From the NCBI GenBank assembly GCA_030068145.1, contig JAPJBO010000239.1, positions 203,378 through 267,377 on the forward strand: a DNA stretch of 64,000 bases, given 5' to 3'. Below the pieces are notes generated by a model, which ran no database searches, was not told the DNA's origin, and was given only the letters and a program-made list of their open reading frames with translations. Numbering within the stretch: the stretch's first letter is position 1; each line of letters opens with the position of its first letter. Origin of the DNA: Diplonema papillatum (taxonomy: Eukaryota > Euglenozoa > Diplonemea > Diplonemida > Diplonemidae). The translations under genes were made by a program, and so were the position numbers. Of this stretch, positions 40,163-51,080 are shown in pieces.

Positions 40163-40882
40163 ATGCCAATGCCAATGCCCCAGCCACCCGATACCCCAAT
40201 ACCAACACCTCAATACCAAAACCGTGCATCAATCAATCAGCAGCACATGGACCCATGCATAACCACACAGCAAACCGATCTCGAGAAGGACAAATGGTTC
40301 AGCAAAAACGCGCTGGGGCACATAGAATGCAGGCTGTGCCTGACGACCCATAAAACCGAGGGCAACTACATGGCACATGCCCAAGGCAGGCGGCACCAGA
40401 CGAATCTCCTCCGGAAAGAAGAAGAGAAGGCGAAAAACGTCCAGCCCGCCTCTGTGGTCACGAAGAAAGTTGCCGTGGCCAAAACGCCTAAGATCGGTCG
40501 GCCCGGGTATCAAGTGCAGCGAAAGCGTGACCCAACTTCAGGCCAGCGCATCCTCAACTTCCAAGTATACTACGCTGACATCCGCGAGGGAGTAACTCCC
40601 CGCCACAGGATCATGTCTGCTTTTGAACAGAAAAAGGAACCCCCTGACAACCGCTACCAGTACCTTCTCTTCGCCGCTGAGCCGTATGAGACCATTGCTT
40701 TCAAGATCCCCGGTGACGAAATTGAACAGGGTGACTCGTTCTTTGCGACATGGGACAAGGAGAAGCAGGTCTTCACGCTCGAGTTTGCGTACCGCTTGAA
40801 GAAGAACACACAACAAAGCAACCAGCACCCATCATCAGCGCCCTCTTTTGAAGCGCCGCCGCCACCACCTCCTGGAATGTAA
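40163..40882 (+). CDS. SF3A2: Splicing factor 3A subunit 2 (SF3A2/PRP11/SAP62)
   Basis: A component of the U2 snRNP SF3a complex, acting in the nucleus in branch-site recognition. A matrin/U1-type C2H2 zinc finger is clear (ECRLCLTTHKTEGNYMAHA, then GRRHQTNL). The family signature KIGRPGYQVQRKRD follows, then the conserved C-terminal block (TPRHRIMSAFEQKKEPPD and YLLFAAEPYETIAFK). It ends in a short proline run, as in many relatives. Length from the ATG at 40163 is 239 residues, near yeast Prp11. The usual N-terminal GKTGSGG element is absent, so the true start may lie in an upstream exon joined at an acceptor near 40272 (ACCACACAG). A start at ATG 40248 is also possible. Confidence 0.93.
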   Translation: MPMPMPQPPDTPIPTPQYQNRASINQQHMDPCITTQQTDLEKDKWFSKNALGHIECRLCLTTHKTEGNYMAHAQGRRHQTNLLRKEEEKAKNVQPASVVTKKVAVAKTPKIGRPGYQVQRKRDPTSGQRILNFQVYYADIREGVTPRHRIMSAFEQKKEPPDNRYQYLLFAAEPYETIAFKIPGDEIEQGDSFFATWDKEKQVFTLEFAYRLKKNTQQSNQHPSSAPSFEAPPPPPPGM

Positions 40883-40899
40883 GCAATGTCACGGATCTT

Positions 40900-40927
40900 G
40901 AGAATGCATATTCCATCATGCATTCTC
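40900..40927. promoter_or_regulatory. Perfect 10-bp-stem hairpin just after the SF3A2 stop
   Basis: GAGAATGCAT, an eight-base loop, then ATGCATTCTC, starting 18 bases after the stop codon. It would be in the 3' untranslated region. A regulatory role is inference. Confidence 0.5.
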
Positions 40928-42039
40928 CTCGTCTTGGCCATTCCTCCAGAGGCCGTTGCCTGCCATGTTTTGTCAAGGTCGGGAACTTGTGGAGTTGTTG
41001 GGGCTCGGTCCTCGTGCGATTCGGAGCTACACCCCTGTTTCGCTCCGATGAGTGTGCTCACCGAGAGAGAAGCTTCGGAAAGATTTCGGACATCCTTCGA
41101 TCCTTCCATTGCCGCCTCTCTTTTTTGGGCTGGCCGTCTCCTTCTGTGGCTCGTAACTCCTGAAAGCAAAGAGCGGCCCAGAAACAGATGAGTAGTCTAT
41201 TGTTCGGGATCGAGCTTTGTAAAGGGTCGGCCATTTTCACAAAGTGTAGCATCTGGCAGTTTCGGCTGTGATACCGTACCACCTTCTCAGTCAGAAGTCA
41301 ACAAAAAAGATCAGATGGAGTGATCCCCAGCCTTTTGCTCGCTTTACATGACACTACAGCATCACCGGTGCGATGCTTTACAGTGCCATTCTCAGCCACA
41401 TGCTTTTGCGAGGACGACACAAGTACAGTGGTGCTCAGGTGCTCTCCGTTCCATTGCACATTTCTGATACATTTGCGAATGTCCTTGTACTCAGCTCTGT
41501 TTGATGCCGAAATCCAGGTCTATACTCAGCTGAGCTAAGATCTGTGCTTGTTCAAAGATGCTCAAATACTACACAATGATTCACCAGGGACCGCTGGAAT
41601 CAGACGCCTGCAACCAGGGAGCAAGCTTCTTCTCTGCCCGAGGAAGTCGGAGCATGTTGCCGAGCTTAGCAGGAGGCACCCAGACAGACCACGAAGGTGC
41701 ACGACAACGACCGCTCAGCATTGTTCCAGCAACCTAGTTTCCAATGACCGTATCTCACCCGGCAACATGTTCTTGCTTAGTTAAGAAAAAGATGCAATGC
41801 CGCAATGCCTGCTGTAGGGCTATAGGACCAGGATCGAAGGTTGAGTAACGCACAAGCAAGCACATGACACACCCCCTTTTAATACCCTGTGCGGTATTAC
41901 GACTCGGTCTACATTCGACACATCGGTTAAGTCTCAACCTTCCACTACCACAATCCCGGGCTAAACACCAAGGAGTCGGGCCAGAAAGAAGAAGAAAAGC
42001 GAAAAGAGAAGATACAAAAAACCAGCAGCAGAGAAAATC
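40928..42039. other. Spacer between SF3A2 and metacaspase 1
   Basis: No supported gene. Presumably 3' end of SF3A2 and promoter of the metacaspase. Confidence 0.4.
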
Positions 42040-43455
42040 ATGAAGAAGCTTCTCCAAAAGGCAGAAGCGGCCCTTGGTGTGGATCTCGATGGCGATGGCC
42101 ACGTCGGCAAGCCGAAGCAGGGAGGTGGCCGCGGGGGGTACTCACAGCCGGCTCATGGAAACCAACAACAGCAAGCATACAGTCAGCAGCCGCAGGTCAA
42201 CCCTCAAGTCTTCGGAGCGCCTGGAAAGGGGCACGTGAAGGCGTTGTTGATCGGCATCAACTACTACGGTCAACGAGGACAGTTATCCGGCTGTGTCAAC
42301 GATGTGCGAACAATGCAAGGACTGATCCGGAAACAAGGCCTGGCCGGTGGGTCATTCCAAGAGGTAGTCCTCGTCGATGACAAGAATTTTCCCGGTGCGA
42401 AGTTTCCAACCAAGCAGGAAATTCTCACGGCACTGAAGTGGCTCGCAGCCAACAATCGCCCAGGCGACACCCTCTTCTTCCATTTCTCCGGCCACGGAGG
42501 CCAACAGAAGGACCTCGACGGTGATGAAGGAGACGGCTTCGACGAGACGATAATCCCTGTCGACTTCCAAAGGGCAGGACAAATTACAGACGATGTTATC
42601 TTCAATACACTTGTGGCACCCCTTGCAGCAGGAGTTAGACTAACAGCAGTCATGGACTGCTGCCACTCCGGAACTGCGATGGACCTTCCGTTTATGTTCA
42701 AAGCCTCAGACCAGGCCATGAAGAGTGCCTTGGACGATCCCGCAAAGTTGGCAATGTCACTGATGAACACCGGCTCACGCAAGAAAATTGTTTCGCAACT
42801 TCTCTCTGAGTTCATGGGTGGAGGCGGGGGCAAGGCCAAACAGGACGCGCAGAAAATGTGCAACGGGGATGTCGTTATGTTTTCGGGCTGCGCCGACTCA
42901 CAGACATCTGCAGACGTTGCCAACGTTCAGCAATTCGGCCTTCCACCAGGCTCAGGCCCTGGAGGTGCAGGAGGGGCCTGCACCAATGCAATGGCTGTTG
43001 TCCTGCTGCGCGAAACACGCGGTCTTCGCTTTGCAGATTTGCTCGACAAAATGCGTCACGAGCTGAAGCGCAAAGGGTACAAGCAAGTTCCACAGGTTTC
43101 ATCATCGAAACCGATCGATCTGTCCACTCAATTCAGCTTCTTTGGTGGTCTCTCCGGCGCACGTGTGATGCCGATCCAGCCTGGTCAGGCTGGGTGGGAT
43201 ATTGGGCATGGGCCGGCACCAGTCCAAAACATGTACCACGGCAACCAGCCAATGGCAAACCATCAAGCCTTCCCTGCTCAAAGCTACCCCCCACAGCAGC
43301 AGGCTGGTGGCTGGGGAGGACCACCACAAGGCCCACCCCCAGGTGGCAACGCTTATGCCAACCACAGCGCACCATCCAACCCTTATGGTCCCCCAGGAGG
43401 CGCACCGTCCCCGTTTGGTGCACCACCAGGTGGCTACGGCAACGATGCTGTGTGA
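42040..43455 (+). CDS. Type I metacaspase, tandem copy 1
   Basis: A cysteine protease cleaving after Arg or Lys, involved in stress and cell-death responses in plants and protists. 471 residues, no intron. The p20 domain (about residues 65-245) has the catalytic His152 in HFSGHGGQ and Cys208 in DCCHSG. The p10-like part (about 280-380) has DVVMFSGCADSQTSADV and GACTNAMAVVLLR. No long linker separates them, so it is type I rather than type II. The N-terminus is short: MKKLLQKAEAALG followed by VDLDGDGHVG, which looks like half of an EF-hand loop. The C-terminal 90 residues are Pro/Gln/Gly-rich. The plant type I zinc finger is absent. The start is chosen because copy 2 begins with the same peptide. 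Confidence 0.95.
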   Translation: MKKLLQKAEAALGVDLDGDGHVGKPKQGGGRGGYSQPAHGNQQQQAYSQQPQVNPQVFGAPGKGHVKALLIGINYYGQRGQLSGCVNDVRTMQGLIRKQGLAGGSFQEVVLVDDKNFPGAKFPTKQEILTALKWLAANNRPGDTLFFHFSGHGGQQKDLDGDEGDGFDETIIPVDFQRAGQITDDVIFNTLVAPLAAGVRLTAVMDCCHSGTAMDLPFMFKASDQAMKSALDDPAKLAMSLMNTGSRKKIVSQLLSEFMGGGGGKAKQDAQKMCNGDVVMFSGCADSQTSADVANVQQFGLPPGSGPGGAGGACTNAMAVVLLRETRGLRFADLLDKMRHELKRKGYKQVPQVSSSKPIDLSTQFSFFGGLSGARVMPIQPGQAGWDIGHGPAPVQNMYHGNQPMANHQAFPAQSYPPQQQAGGWGGPPQGPPPGGNAYANHSAPSNPYGPPGGAPSPFGAPPGGYGNDAV

Positions 43456-45079
43456 AGAGGGATTGTTTCTCGGCGTTTTTCTTTTCAGGAGCTGAACTGG
43501 CTGCAAGCATGATCGGAAAAGCCGAAGGTCATTCATGTTTGACAGATGCATTGTTATAACGAGCATTCTTTGGAAGAAGTTCCTTTTTCACAGGCGGACC
43601 ACTACCAACAATGTGGCCTCCTATTCTTACCAGGAGGCTGCACCTCAAAACAAAAAGAACCCCTTCTTAACCCCGAAATTGTATCCCAAAAGGTCTACAT
43701 GCCGTGATGCCACCGCAGCCACATTGTAGTTCTTCCCACCAGCGGTTGGGCCTGTCCCCCTTCTGCTTCTCATTGCCGGCACCATCGTACAGGCGGAGCT
43801 CAAGGACCATCCTTGCCGAGGTCTCAACAAGCTCTGCAACGTTGCTCCAAACGACTCAGACAACATTTTTTCCATCCAGGTTGCCAGCTGTCTGCGCTGG
43901 GCATCTCACAACGAGGAGTATCTACTTTTGCTCGTGTTGACCCCCAAAACCCCCACTTGAGATGAACCTGAAGAGTAAGCCGAACCGACTACAAATTTCT
44001 TTTGTGATACCCACCCTTGAACTTCCTGCGTGGGTGAAATGCTCAAGGTACTGACCGTTGTGTACTCTCGTGCCAGCAAAAGCCAAGATGACATCTGGGC
44101 TGCTGCAAGGTGATTGCGTTCAGGTAGCTTGAGACACTTGTTTCCGACCAGCCAAACAGAAGGCCAGACAAGTTGTTTTGTATGTAGTGTGTGTGAGAGA
44201 GAGTTGAGTGTGAGTGTGAGCGAGTGATAGAAGCGGTGGTCATCCGAGCATTGCTAGCCTGCCAACTTTGCCCTTCTCCTCTCCCTTTTGTCCTAGCCAC
44301 CAACACCATTGCAGTACTTACCAAGAAGGCTTTATGTGACAAAGATTCGCAAGTTGCCATCCACATTTCCTGTTGTGTCGACATCAACCCACTCCAACAT
44401 CTATAGGTTCAGTTCACACACAATCCCTCAGCAATTCCCCGACAGTTATCTGTAGTGAGCTTTTTGCAAATGATGCCAAAGAACCAACCGTTAGGGCGGA
44501 AGTATGTCACACAATGGGATTAAAACCATCCTGCCTCTGCACCGGCCTGTTGAGCCGCTCTCCACCACACTTTTGTTTTCGGATACATGAGTGAACAGTC
44601 TCTCTATCTCTTCTTCGTCCAGTTTTTGGGGACCTTCGTGCACTTGGGGGTTTCCTCTTTGTTTCGTTGCCGTAACTATGTTCACCACACTGGGTTGAAT
44701 CAACTCAAAGAAGTAGCAGCAAGGGAGCAATTCAAAAAAAGCACCGGTAAGAAACGAGTGTTTCTGATAGGTAACTGTTTGTATTTCAGTCTCCGTTTTT
44801 TGGCTCCTTCGGATGATTACATTGAGCTGAAGACAGGAATCTTGCAAGTCGCCTGCTTAAAGCGACTTTAAGAGTGACCACCACACACAGAGTGAGATCT
44901 GCCAGTTTAGTACTCTTGAGTTCAGAGAGCTGTCCCATCACACACCAACTGCAATCTCCCAGGCACACACAACATGCCTACGTGTAGCATGCCAGTCTGA
45001 ATGTTTGACAAAGTATCACTCTGTCAACCGACTACACGAAAACAACAGGTGCCTGTGCCTCAGAAAACAAAAAATCACC
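43456..45079. other. Spacer between the two metacaspases
   Basis: 1.6 kb with no supported gene; no remnant of a third metacaspase seen. Confidence 0.5.
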
Positions 45080-46558
45080 ATGAAAAAGCTACTTCAAAAA
45101 GCAGAGTCGTTTCTTGGCGTGGATCTCGATGGTGATAGACAAATTGGGAAGCCGCAACCAGGTGGATACACTGGTGGCACTTCTTATCAAAACGGTCATC
45201 AGCAAGAACTGTACAGAGGCCCACAAGTTGACCCGTCTTTATTTGGTGCCCCAGGTAAGGGACATGTGAAAGCTTTGTTCATCGGAATCAACTACTATGG
45301 CCAGAGAGGTCAGTTGTCAGGCTGCGTCAACGATGTTCGTACAATGCAGGGACTCATTCGGAAAATGGGCTTGGCTTCTGGCTCGTTTCAAGAGGTGGTG
45401 CTTGTGGATGATAGGAAGTTTCCAGGGGCAAAGTACCCAACTAAGCGAGAAATACGCACAGCATTGAGATGGCTGGCTTCGAACAATAGACCAGGAGACA
45501 CTCTGTTCTTCCATTACTCTGGGCATGGTGGACAAGTGAAGGATTTGGATGGTGATGAAGCTGATGGATATGACGAAACCATTATTCCGGTTGATTTTCG
45601 CACTGCTGGGCAGATCACAGATGATACAATATTCAGCACACTTGTTGCCCCTCTCCCAGCTGGAGTTCGGCTGACAGCAGTTATGGACTGCTGCCACTCA
45701 GGAACCGCTATGGATCTGCCCTTCATGTTCAAAGCTTCAGAAGAGAACATGAAAAATGCATTCGACAGCCCTGCAAAGCTAGCCATGTCTTTGTTGGATG
45801 GTCGCAAACGCAATCAACTTGTTATGCAAGTGCTATCTGGCCTTATGGGAGGTGGTGGCGGGCTGTTCGGTGGTGGACAGTCCAAAGAGGATAGGAAGAA
45901 GTACTGCAATGCTGATGTAGTCATGTTCTCGGGCTGCTCTGACTCACAGACTTCAGCAGATGTCGCAAATGTCCAAAGTTTTGGCCTACCACCAGGATCT
46001 GGTCCGGGAGGTGCTGGAGGGGCCTGCACAAATGCCATGGCTGCTGTGTTGCTACGTGAACCGCGAGGGTTGAGATTCGTTGACCTGCTCGACAAAATGC
46101 GTCATGAGCTCAAACGCAAGGGTTACAGACAAGTTCCGCAGTTATCATCTTCTAAACCAATCGATCTTTCAACACCATTCAGCTTCTTCGGGTCCCTGCA
46201 GACTGCTCAGGTTCAACCTCTGGCACCAGGCCAAGCAGGTTGGGGCTATGGGCATGGACCAGCACCCACACCGAATCTGTATCATGGCAATTATCCACAG
46301 CAAAACGTACCACCAAGACCTCCACAGAACTACCCGTCTCAGAACAATTCATGGCAGCCTCTGCCTCAGTCGTTCAACAATGCAACCCCAACCAACCCCT
46401 ATTCGAACCAAAGTTCAAACATACCACCACAGGGGTTTCGTGTGACCAATCAGCCACCTAGCCCATACCGCACCCCGCCCGCGGCTCCTCTAACTGCAGG
46501 GGGTCTTCCCTCACCTTATGCTCAATACTCAAGCCAGGCCCTCGATGATGCTGTCTGA
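45080..46558 (+). CDS. Type I metacaspase, tandem copy 2
   Basis: 492 residues from the ATG that matches the start of copy 1 (MKKLLQKAE); an in-frame ATG 75 bases upstream lacks such support. Catalytic His149 in HYSGHGGQ and Cys205 in DCCHSG are intact. The p10-like block DVVMFSGCSDSQTSADV and GACTNAMAAVLLR is nearly identical to copy 1. The EF-hand-like peptide has changed to VDLDGDRQIG. A short Gly-rich insert (GGGGGLFGGGQ) precedes the p10-like part, and the Pro/Gln/Asn-rich tail differs most. Third codon positions are clearly richer in A and T than in copy 1. Both copies look functional; their divergence is mainly synonymous and in the tail. Confidence 0.94.
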   Translation: MKKLLQKAESFLGVDLDGDRQIGKPQPGGYTGGTSYQNGHQQELYRGPQVDPSLFGAPGKGHVKALFIGINYYGQRGQLSGCVNDVRTMQGLIRKMGLASGSFQEVVLVDDRKFPGAKYPTKREIRTALRWLASNNRPGDTLFFHYSGHGGQVKDLDGDEADGYDETIIPVDFRTAGQITDDTIFSTLVAPLPAGVRLTAVMDCCHSGTAMDLPFMFKASEENMKNAFDSPAKLAMSLLDGRKRNQLVMQVLSGLMGGGGGLFGGGQSKEDRKKYCNADVVMFSGCSDSQTSADVANVQSFGLPPGSGPGGAGGACTNAMAAVLLREPRGLRFVDLLDKMRHELKRKGYRQVPQLSSSKPIDLSTPFSFFGSLQTAQVQPLAPGQAGWGYGHGPAPTPNLYHGNYPQQNVPPRPPQNYPSQNNSWQPLPQSFNNATPTNPYSNQSSNIPPQGFRVTNQPPSPYRTPPAAPLTAGGLPSPYAQYSSQALDDAV

Positions 46559-46884
46559 CACAGCTAGTCAAATTTAGCATAAAACGTCTATGGGACACCC
46601 CACTTTTTCATAGTTTGTGTTGCTACTGTCTCCTAGCTGCTGATCTTTCTATCCTTTGCACAGTGCATACCTATGCCGCAAGACCTCTACAGCTAGATCA
46701 TCACACAACTTCTGGTGCACTTCCCCTGGCTATCCCTTTGGATTCTAAAGAACCCAATTGTTCTAGCTTGTCCTGCCTTTCCCTCTTGCCATTGCTTCAA
46801 CGACAGCGACACAATACATGTTTCTTCTACTTCGATTCTGCCTTGTTTTCGCATTCTGCATCCACACCAGTGCAGATCAAACTT
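46559..46884. other. Short spacer after metacaspase 2
   Basis: Nothing recognisable apart from the presumed 3' untranslated region. Confidence 0.4.
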
Positions 46885-47460
46885 TCCTGGGGTTTCCGAT
46901 TGTTTTTGGGTTCCCTTTGCGGTTGTGTCCTAGTCGGGCTGTTTTTTGTGGCTGCGGTTTGGGTTTTTGATGATTTTCCTTAAGGAATTGCCTAGGAATT
47001 GGCTTGTGGGGGTGTTTAGGACTTGTTTTCACGTTTCTGCAGCCGTTATTTCAGCCTAAACGAGCGTCTGACCACGTTTTTCGCCGTTTCGGAGCATTTT
47101 ATGAGCACCTGAGTGGTATGTTTCGAGTTTTGGATTTCTGGTGACACCCCCCCTGGGGTTTCTGATGTTTTCCTTAAGGAATTGCCTAGGAATTGGCTTG
47201 TGGGGGTGTTTAGGACTTGTTTTTGCGTTCTGCAGCCGTTATTTCAGCCTAAACGAGCGTCTGACCACTTTTTCCACCGTTTCGGAGCATTTTATGAGCA
47301 CCTGAGTGGTAGGTTTCGAGTTTTGGATTTCTGGTGACACCCCCTGGGGTTTCTGATGTTTTCCTTAAGGAATTGCCTTGCGGGAGGTGACGCTGTCTTG
47401 TTTTTGCATTCTGCAGCCATTATTTATTTTATTTCAGCCTAAACAAGCATCCGACCAAAA
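46885..47460. repeat. Tandem repeat with 194/191-bp period, about three copies
   Basis: The word CCTTAAGGAATTGCCT recurs at 46978, 47172 and 47363. Other anchors are TTATTTCAGCCTAAACGAGC and CATTTTATGAGCACCTGAGT. The CCTTAAGGAATTGCCTAGG part resembles CCTAAAGGAAATTGCCTAGG in the 50.0-kb repeat. Confidence 0.9.
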
Positions 47461-47559
47461 ACCGCGCCTGCCAGTGGAGTGGTTGTGCCTTTTGCTGTTT
47501 GTGTAAGAACCGAAAAAAAACACGGAGAACACCGACCAGGCACCAGGTAAACGTCTGGA

Positions 47560-47710
47560 AACAGTATGGCGCAAACCCCGCAAACCCGCACTCGGTTGCC
47601 CTGCGGGCCCCCTCGTGTATTGGATTGATTCTCAGTGTGTATCAGCCTTCCTTCTAGAAACAGCCTCTTTGTGAAGAGGCCGACTCGAAAGAGAGCGAAA
47701 AACGCAACAA
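47560..47710. repeat. Relative of the 398-bp repeat at 50.4 kb
   Basis: It shares CAAACCCGCACTCGGT, CCCTGCGGGCCCCCTCGTG, and the GTGAAGAGGCCGACTCGAAAG block with 50425 and 50823. Confidence 0.75.
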
Positions 47711-47821
47711 AAACAGGAAAATTTAGTACCAAAAAACAAGTTCACAATGTATAGCGACAATGTCGGACGAATTTGGTGATCCGAAAAGCTGGTCTTTGAA
47801 GTTTCGCGCGAAACCAACCAA

Positions 47822-49390
47822 GGTATGCCCACTTGCGAGTCATTGAAGAGGTTCTGGGAGAGCTATGGGTACCCGTTTTCTCGAATTTTTGACCAATTCA
47901 TCCAAAGAAACCCTCACAGGAATTCGTAGCTCATACGAACAGTGTTCTTTCGCCGGTCGGAACTTCGGAAGTACAAGCCCCCCCCCTTTTGAAAGGGAGA
48001 AGGTCTCTTATCATGCGTTTCTTTACATGAGGGACAAGAATCTGACCTGCACCTCCTCGTGGTGTCCCTCGGAAACGTGCTGAACGCGCGGCCGACGCAG
48101 GCAGTCTTTGATATTGTTTCCCCAGTTGGTTGGTCAACAATGACCGTGTGTTTGGTTGATTGGAAAAGCTCTTCTTGCGGAAACCGTCAAAGCATGCGGA
48201 TTTGCGAGTCATTGAAGAGGTTTTGGGAGAGCTATGGGTACCCGTTTTCTTCCGTTTTTGACCGATTCATCCAAAGAAGCCCTCACAGGAATTCGAAGCT
48301 CAGACAAACGTCATTCTTTGAAGGGTCGGAACTTCGGGGAACAAGCCCCCCCGAATTCGACATCAGGAGAAGGTCGCGTGTTGCCGTTTTTGACGTTCCT
48401 CGAACAAGATGGCCCTTAAAGTCCAGGAAGTGAAGAAGACTGGCCTCCGGGTTATCAATGAGTGGTTCTGCGGGTCTCGTGTGGAAACAATCAGGGTATG
48501 CGGATTTGCGAGTCATTGAAGAAGTTGTGAGAAAGCTATGGGTACCCGTTTTCTTCCATTTTAGACCGATGCATCCAAAGAAGCCCTCACAGGAATTCTT
48601 AGCTCAGACAAACGTCATTCTTTTAAGGTCGGAACTTCGGGGAATTCGACATCAGGAGAAGGTCGCGGATTGCCGTTTTTGACGTTCCTTGAACAAGATG
48701 GCCCCTAAAGACCAGGAAGTGAAGAAGACTGGCCTCCGGAGGCCCAGGGGTTATTGATGAGTGGTTCTGCGGGTCTCGTGTGGAAACAATCAGCGTCATG
48801 CGGATTTTCTAGTCATTGAAGAGGTTGTGAGAGAGCTATGGGTACCCATTTTCTTCCATTTTTGACCGATTCATCCAAAGAAGCCCTCACAGGAATTCGA
48901 AGCTCAGACGAACGATGTTCTTTCGAGGGTCGGAACTTCGGGGAAGAAGCCCCTCCGAATTCAAGAACAGGAGAAAGTCGCGTATTGCCGTTTTTGGCGT
49001 TCCTTGAACAAGATGGCCCCTAAAGACCAGGAAGTGAAGAAGACTGGCCTCCGGGGCCCAAGGGTTATCGATGAGTGGTTCTGCGGGTCTCGTGTGGAAA
49101 CTATCTGGGTATGTGGAGTTGTGAGTCATTGAAGAGGTTATGAGAGAGCTATGGGTACCCGTTTTCTTCCATTTCGGACCGATGCATCCAAAGAAACCCC
49201 CACAGGAATTCGATGCTCATGCGAACAGTGTTATTTCGATGGTCAGAACTTCGGAAGTACAAGCCCCCCTTTTTGAAAGCGAGAAGGTCTCATATCTCGT
49301 GTTTCCTTACTACATGAGGGACAAGAATCTGACCTGCACCTCCTCGTGGTGTCCCTCGGAAACATAGTCTTAGATGTTGTTTCCCCAATT
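47822..49390. repeat. Array of about 300-370-bp repeats, five copies
   Basis: The anchor GAGCTATGGGTACCC or a near variant occurs near 47860, 48230, 48533, 48831 and 49146, followed each time by ATTCATCCAAAGAA, CTCACAGGAATTCG and GTCGGAACTTCGG-like blocks. The first and last copies share an extra segment ending GACCTGCACCTCCTCGTGGTG, also seen at 59.8 kb. Related sequence lies at 50706 and 51106. Confidence 0.88.
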
Positions 49391-49424
49391 GGTTGGTCAA
49401 CAATGACCGTGTGTTTGGTTGATT

Positions 49425-49900
49425 GGAAAAGCTCGTCTTGCTTTGGGCGTTCCTCACAACCGGCCGAAAAAACTTTGTCTCACAACATTGTATGTGGCCA
49501 ACTGTAGTGGAAACAAAACAGGGGGAAGCAAACCTTTCGAGGTCTGTGTGTTCAAAGTTCTGATGGTCCTTAATCGGTGGAAGTTTTGGGCAGATTAGAG
49601 ACAGACAAAGCACATGCATAGCAACAATCTTTGGCATGGGATGTGATTCTTGAACTTTCCTCCTCAAATTTGCGGTTTTTGGAAACTTTTTGAAATAGCC
49701 AGGAAAGCGAAAGCAGAAAACAGCAGCCAAAATCAGCAGCAGAGACCAGCAGCAGCTCCAAGAGGGCCCCAGCAAGACCAAGAGAATGCCTTGACAGGAT
49801 TCCTTGGTTGAAGAAAGAGAATGTAGACACACAGGACTCCAACACTATCCATTTGCTTCCCGTTCTGCGCCGTTCCTTCTGGAGTCCTGTGTTTGCCCCG
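49425..49900. repeat. Dispersed repeat family R3, copy 1
   Basis: It matches 55085-55690. Shared blocks include GGCCGAAAAAACTTTGTCTC, GCAAACCTTTCGAGGTCTG and CAGATTAGAGACAGACAAAG. Both copies end in a foldback: ACACAGGACTCC near 49829 and GGAGTCCTGTGT near 49881. Confidence 0.85.
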
Positions 49901-50032
49901 CCTGAAATTGCAAAAGTGGGATGCCAAGCCCGAAAAAGCAGAAGCCAAAGGTTTAAGGAAAAGAGGGTTGGGGTGAGAGCAGAACCGGAAATGGCAGGTC
50001 CAGGGGACCAACGCGCTGCAAACCCGACCAAA

Positions 50033-50422
50033 CCTGGTCTGATCATCTTGGGGTCTGACCCGCTAGAATTGGATGCTGCCAAAATTTTGCAGTTTTCCTA
50101 AAGGAAATTGCCTAGGAAAATGGATTTTTGGATTTTTTTTTTCAGGAATTTTTTGGAATTTTTTTTTCTACAAAGGTGAAATTTTTGCTTGGAGTTTTTC
50201 ATTGTGACACACGGACAGATTCTTAACCCGCATATTTGTATAGTAACCTGGTCTGATCATCTTGGGGTCTGACCCGCTAGAATTGGATGCTGCCAAAATT
50301 TTGCAGTTTTCCTAAAGGAAATTGCCTAGGAAAATGGATTTTTGGATTTTTTTTTCAGGAATTTTTTGGAATTTTTTTTTCTACAAAGGTGAAATTTTGC
50401 TTGGAGTTTTTCATTGTGACCC
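50033..50422. repeat. 214-bp tandem duplication
   Basis: Two copies start at CCTGGTCTGATCATCTTGGG (50033 and 50247). The GAATTGGATGCTGCCAAAA and TTTTTCATTGTGAC words show kinship with the 190-bp satellite at 55.7 kb. Confidence 0.88.
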
Positions 50423-50424
50423 CC

Positions 50425-51080
50425 CGCAAACCCGCACTCGGTGGCCCTGCGGGCCCCCTCGTGCATTTGATGGATTCTTAGTGCTTCGATGTGGGCCTTC
50501 TTGTCCAGGTTCGGCCTCTTGTGTGAAGAGGCCGACTCGAAAGAAAACAGGATTCAGCACACACAACGCAAACAGGAACTAGAAGAAGGAAAGAAATTCA
50601 CAAGATGGTTCGGGTCGGAGTTGTGCTTGAAAAATCTGGTGTTCGAGAGTTCGTGTGGAAGCAGTCAAGGTATGTGAGTTACGAGTCAGCGATAAGGTTC
50701 TGACAGAGCTATGGGTACATATTTTTGTTGATATTTTGACATGCAACAGTTGCCATCACGTTTTCGGTGTCTCACAGGAATTCGGAGCTCATGCGAACAG
50801 TGTTGGGGGACAAAATCTGACCCGCAAACCCGCACTCGGTGGCCCTGCGGGCCCCCTCGTGCATTTGATGGATTCTCAGCGCTTTGATGTGGGCCTTCTT
50901 GTCCAGGTTCGGCCTCTTGTGTGAAGAGGCCGACTCGAAAGAAAACAGGATTCAGCACATACAACGCAAACAGGAACTAGAAGAAGAAAAGAAATTCACA
51001 AGATGGTTCGGGTCGGAGTTGTGCTTGAAAAATCTGGTGTTCGAGAGTTCGTGTGCAAGCAGTCAAGGTATGTGAAGTTC
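50425..51080. repeat. 398-bp tandem duplication
   Basis: Two copies start CGCAAACCCGCACTCGGTGG at 50425 and 50823, and stay nearly identical through GTGCTTGAAAAATCTGGTG to GCAGTCAAGGTATGTGA. Confidence 0.88.
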
